In this document: piece by piece, positions 62,369-64,000 of the stretch
How positions within the stretch are numbered: position 1 is the stretch's first letter
Layout of the letters: the number at the start of each line of letters is the position of its first letter
Source: Tistrella bauzanensis
GTDB lineage: Bacteria; Pseudomonadota; Alphaproteobacteria; Tistrellales; Tistrellaceae
Length of the DNA: 64,000 nucleotides
NCBI RefSeq assembly: GCF_014636235.1
Contig: NZ_BMDZ01000002.1
Coordinates: 97,385 to 161,384 of the forward strand
Direction: 5' to 3'
Translations under genes and position numbers: made by a program
The notes under the pieces: generated by a model
The model's database searches: none
The model's input: the letters and a program-made list of their open reading frames with translations, nothing else
What the model was told of the DNA's origin: nothing

Positions 62369-63196
62369 TCAAGCCTCGCGCAGCGGATGACGGCCGCGAA
62401 CCACCTCATAGAGCATGATACCGGTCGACACCGCCAGGTTCAGGCTGTCGGCCCGGCCCAGCATCGGGATCTTCACGGTCTGGTCGCAGGCCGCGACCAT
62501 CTCGGGCGGCAGGCCGGATTGTTCATTGCCCATCATCACCAGCATAGGCGGGCGATAATCCACCGTCCGGTAATCGACCGCCGCAGTCAGCGCCGTGCCG
62601 ACCACCCGACCGGTCCAGTCCCGCCGCCAATCGAGAAAGCCGGCCTTCGTTGTCCGCACGATCCGGTTCACGAACAGCGATCCCATGGTGGCACGTACGG
62701 CCTCCACCGACCAGGGGTCGCAGGTGTCGCCCACCAGAACGACGCCATCGCCGCCCACCGCGTCGAGCGTGCGCAGGACCGTCCCCAGATTGCCAGGATC
62801 CTTGATGCCCTCCAGCACCACCCACAGCGCGCCGGGGGCCGGTGTCACCGCATCCAGGCCGTGATCACGCCTGTGGAAGGCGCCGATCACGGTTTGCGGA
62901 TTGTCGCGCCGGGCGATCTTAATCATCACCTCCGGCGTCACCTCCAGCGCCCGGGCGCCGGTGCCGGCAATCAGCCGGGCCAGCCTGCGCCCCGGCGGCA
63001 GGTCGCGCAGCCGCTCGACGAAGACCAGTTCGTCCAGGTGGAAGCCCAGTTCCACCCCTTCGATCACCGCTCGCAACCCTTCCACCAGGAACAGGCCGCT
63101 CGCCTCGCGGTTCTTCTTCAGATGCAGGCCGGCCAGCCGCTTCACCGCCGGATTGGACAGGCTGCTGACCGGTTTCGCGTCGAAGCTGTCGGACAT
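62369..63196 (-). CDS. SpoU/TrmH family RNA 2'-O-methyltransferase
   Basis: A 275-residue tRNA/rRNA 2'-O-ribose methyltransferase. The N-terminal substrate-binding domain (SLSNPAVKRLAGLHLKKNRE then GLFLVEGLRAVIEGVE) precedes the knotted SpoU domain with LEGIKDPGNLGTVLRTLDAV (motif 1), MMGNEQSGLPPE (motif 2) and LGRADSLNLAVSTGIMLYEV (motif 3). All three motifs are intact. The modified RNA position is unknown. Gene spacing to the upstream methyltransferase is only about 1 base, suggesting an operon. Confidence 0.92.
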   Translation of the reverse strand: MSDSFDAKPVSSLSNPAVKRLAGLHLKKNREASGLFLVEGLRAVIEGVELGFHLDELVFVERLRDLPPGRRLARLIAGTGARALEVTPEVMIKIARRDNPQTVIGAFHRRDHGLDAVTPAPGALWVVLEGIKDPGNLGTVLRTLDAVGGDGVVLVGDTCDPWSVEAVRATMGSLFVNRIVRTTKAGFLDWRRDWTGRVVGTALTAAVDYRTVDYRPPMLVMMGNEQSGLPPEMVAACDQTVKIPMLGRADSLNLAVSTGIMLYEVVRGRHPLREA

Positions 63197-63197
63197 G

Positions 63198-64000
63198 TCA
63201 GGCACCTCGCGCAGGGTCGGGTGATGCGGCGGCAATCGCTGGATCGGTCGCCAGCGCCCGATCCGACATCCAGCGGGCAAACAGGGCGGTGGGCAGCACC
63301 CGGCCGGCCGATAATTCGGCGGTGGCGATCTCGCCACAAAACACCCTGCCCCCCAGCCGCGCCATATGCTCGCCCATCAGCCCGGCCAGGGCTGCGGAAG
63401 ACAGACGGGTGGCATAGGCAGTCAGGATCACGAACAGGGCGTCGGGTGCCGTCACTGCCGCGACATCGGCCAGGATCGGCGGCAGGTCGTCGAACAGTTT
63501 CCACACCTCGCCCTTGGGACCGCGGCCGAATTTGGGCGGATCCAGCAGGATCGCGTCATAACGGTTGCCGCGCCGCACCTCCCGGGCCAGAAATTTCCGC
63601 GCATCTTCCACCAGCCAGCGCACCGGCAGGTGATCGAGGCCCGCCGCCGACTGGTTTTCGCGTGCCTGCATCACCGCCTTCTTCGAGGCATCGACATGCA
63701 CCACCTCGGCACCGGCAGCCGCGGCGACCAGCGATGCCACACCGGTATAGCCGAACAGGTTCAGCAGCCGCGGCGGCGGCCCGCCCTCGGCCACCCGCGC
63801 CTTCAATCGCGGCAGCATCCAGCCCCATTGCGTCGCCTGCTCCGGAAAGAAGCCCAGATGCCGGAACGGCGTGAACCGGCCCAGGAAGCCGACCCCCTGA
63901 AAGCGCATCGGCCAGGTCTCGGGCATGTCGCGGCGGGCGAAATCCCAGCGGCCGCCATCGTCGTCGGATGCCTTGTCGGCATCGAACATCGCATCGGCAC
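63198..64000 (-). CDS. Class I SAM-dependent rRNA methyltransferase (partial, 5' end outside window)
   Basis: Partial methyltransferase (at least 267 visible residues to the edge, where the frame stays open). The SAM fold is LLNLFGYTGVASLVAAAAGA then EVVHVDASKKAVMQARENQS, and the catalytic motif DAILLDPPKFGRGPKGEVWK is like that of RlmI/RlmK-type m5C or m2G enzymes. It is followed directly by the SpoU-family gene, forming a small RNA-modification operon. The N-terminal domain lies beyond the window. Confidence 0.85.
   Translation of the reverse strand, partial: ADAMFDADKASDDDGGRWDFARRDMPETWPMRFQGVGFLGRFTPFRHLGFFPEQATQWGWMLPRLKARVAEGGPPPRLLNLFGYTGVASLVAAAAGAEVVHVDASKKAVMQARENQSAAGLDHLPVRWLVEDARKFLAREVRRGNRYDAILLDPPKFGRGPKGEVWKLFDDLPPILADVAAVTAPDALFVILTAYATRLSSAALAGLMGEHMARLGGRVFCGEIATAELSAGRVLPTALFARWMSDRALATDPAIAAASPDPARGA

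Overview
The window is GC-rich, densely coded DNA of an alphaproteobacterium. The alaS-recA-icd neighbourhood, a CckA-type hybrid kinase next to flhB, a CoxL-type molybdenum hydroxylase operon and SOS-box style all point to the Rhodospirillales/Tistrella-like part of the class. This placement is inferred from gene order and codon bias, because no rRNA or tRNA gene is present. There is no CRISPR array, phage or insertion sequence.

Layout. 0-1.9 kb (minus): a polar amino-acid ABC transporter (binding protein, permease, ATPase cut by the window edge), with an intercistronic hairpin after the binding-protein gene. 1.9-4.6 kb: a lower-GC accessory patch with three minus-strand genes, one of them a macro-domain protein and two unrecognised. 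4.7-5.6 kb: a GhrA-like 2-hydroxyacid dehydrogenase. 6.0-16.2 kb: a xanthine-oxidase family (form II CoxL) operon, coxS-coxL-coxM-coxD-coxE-xdhC(N)-xdhC(C)-molybdopterin/NTP-transferase fusion-methyltransferase. 16.4-21.5 kb: a tightly overlapping padR-MFP-RND efflux operon. 21.5-26.5 kb: a mixed set with a DeoR regulator, a secreted 2H-phosphoesterase-like protein, a CDP-alcohol phosphatidyltransferase-like protein, a hypothetical, a PfpI/DJ-1 protein and a LysR regulator.

26.5-35.2 kb: a divergent LysR regulator faces pxpA-like, BCCP, biotin carboxylase, pxpB-like and pxpC-like genes, followed by a ribose-type ABC importer. AHS1/AHS2 (PxpB/PxpC) domains form the carboxyltransferase of urea carboxylase. 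The locus therefore looks like a split biotin-dependent carboxylase plus a LamB/YcsF hydrolase, with its own importer. This is my best candidate for an under-described system. 35.4-36.8 kb holds a lower-GC gene for a beta-1,3-glucanase/thaumatin-like protein. Then follow an MFS transporter, a LysM protein, a membrane protein, icd, a COG0523 metallochaperone GTPase with a GNAT partner, and alaS.

47.7-48.7 kb: recA is broken. The codons for the L2 DNA-binding loop are missing and the two halves lie in different frames, which means either a natural recA lesion or an assembly/sequencing error. 49.7-58.4 kb: cckA and a flagellar export/basal-body cluster (flhB, fliR, fliQ, fliE, flgC, flgB on minus; csrA, an FhlB-like gene, a hypothetical, fliO and fliP on plus). 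58.5-64 kb: a lipoprotein, a YkgJ-type Cys-cluster protein, a LysR/EamA divergent pair, a small hypothetical, a TrmH-type and an RlmI-type RNA methyltransferase (the last cut by the edge).

Across the window there is a recurring pattern of 14-20 bp tandem duplications at gene boundaries. Several begin at start codons (coxE, cobW-like gene, fliQ) and several span stop codons (methyltransferase at 15.3-16.2 kb, hypothetical at 24.3-24.9 kb, pxpC).
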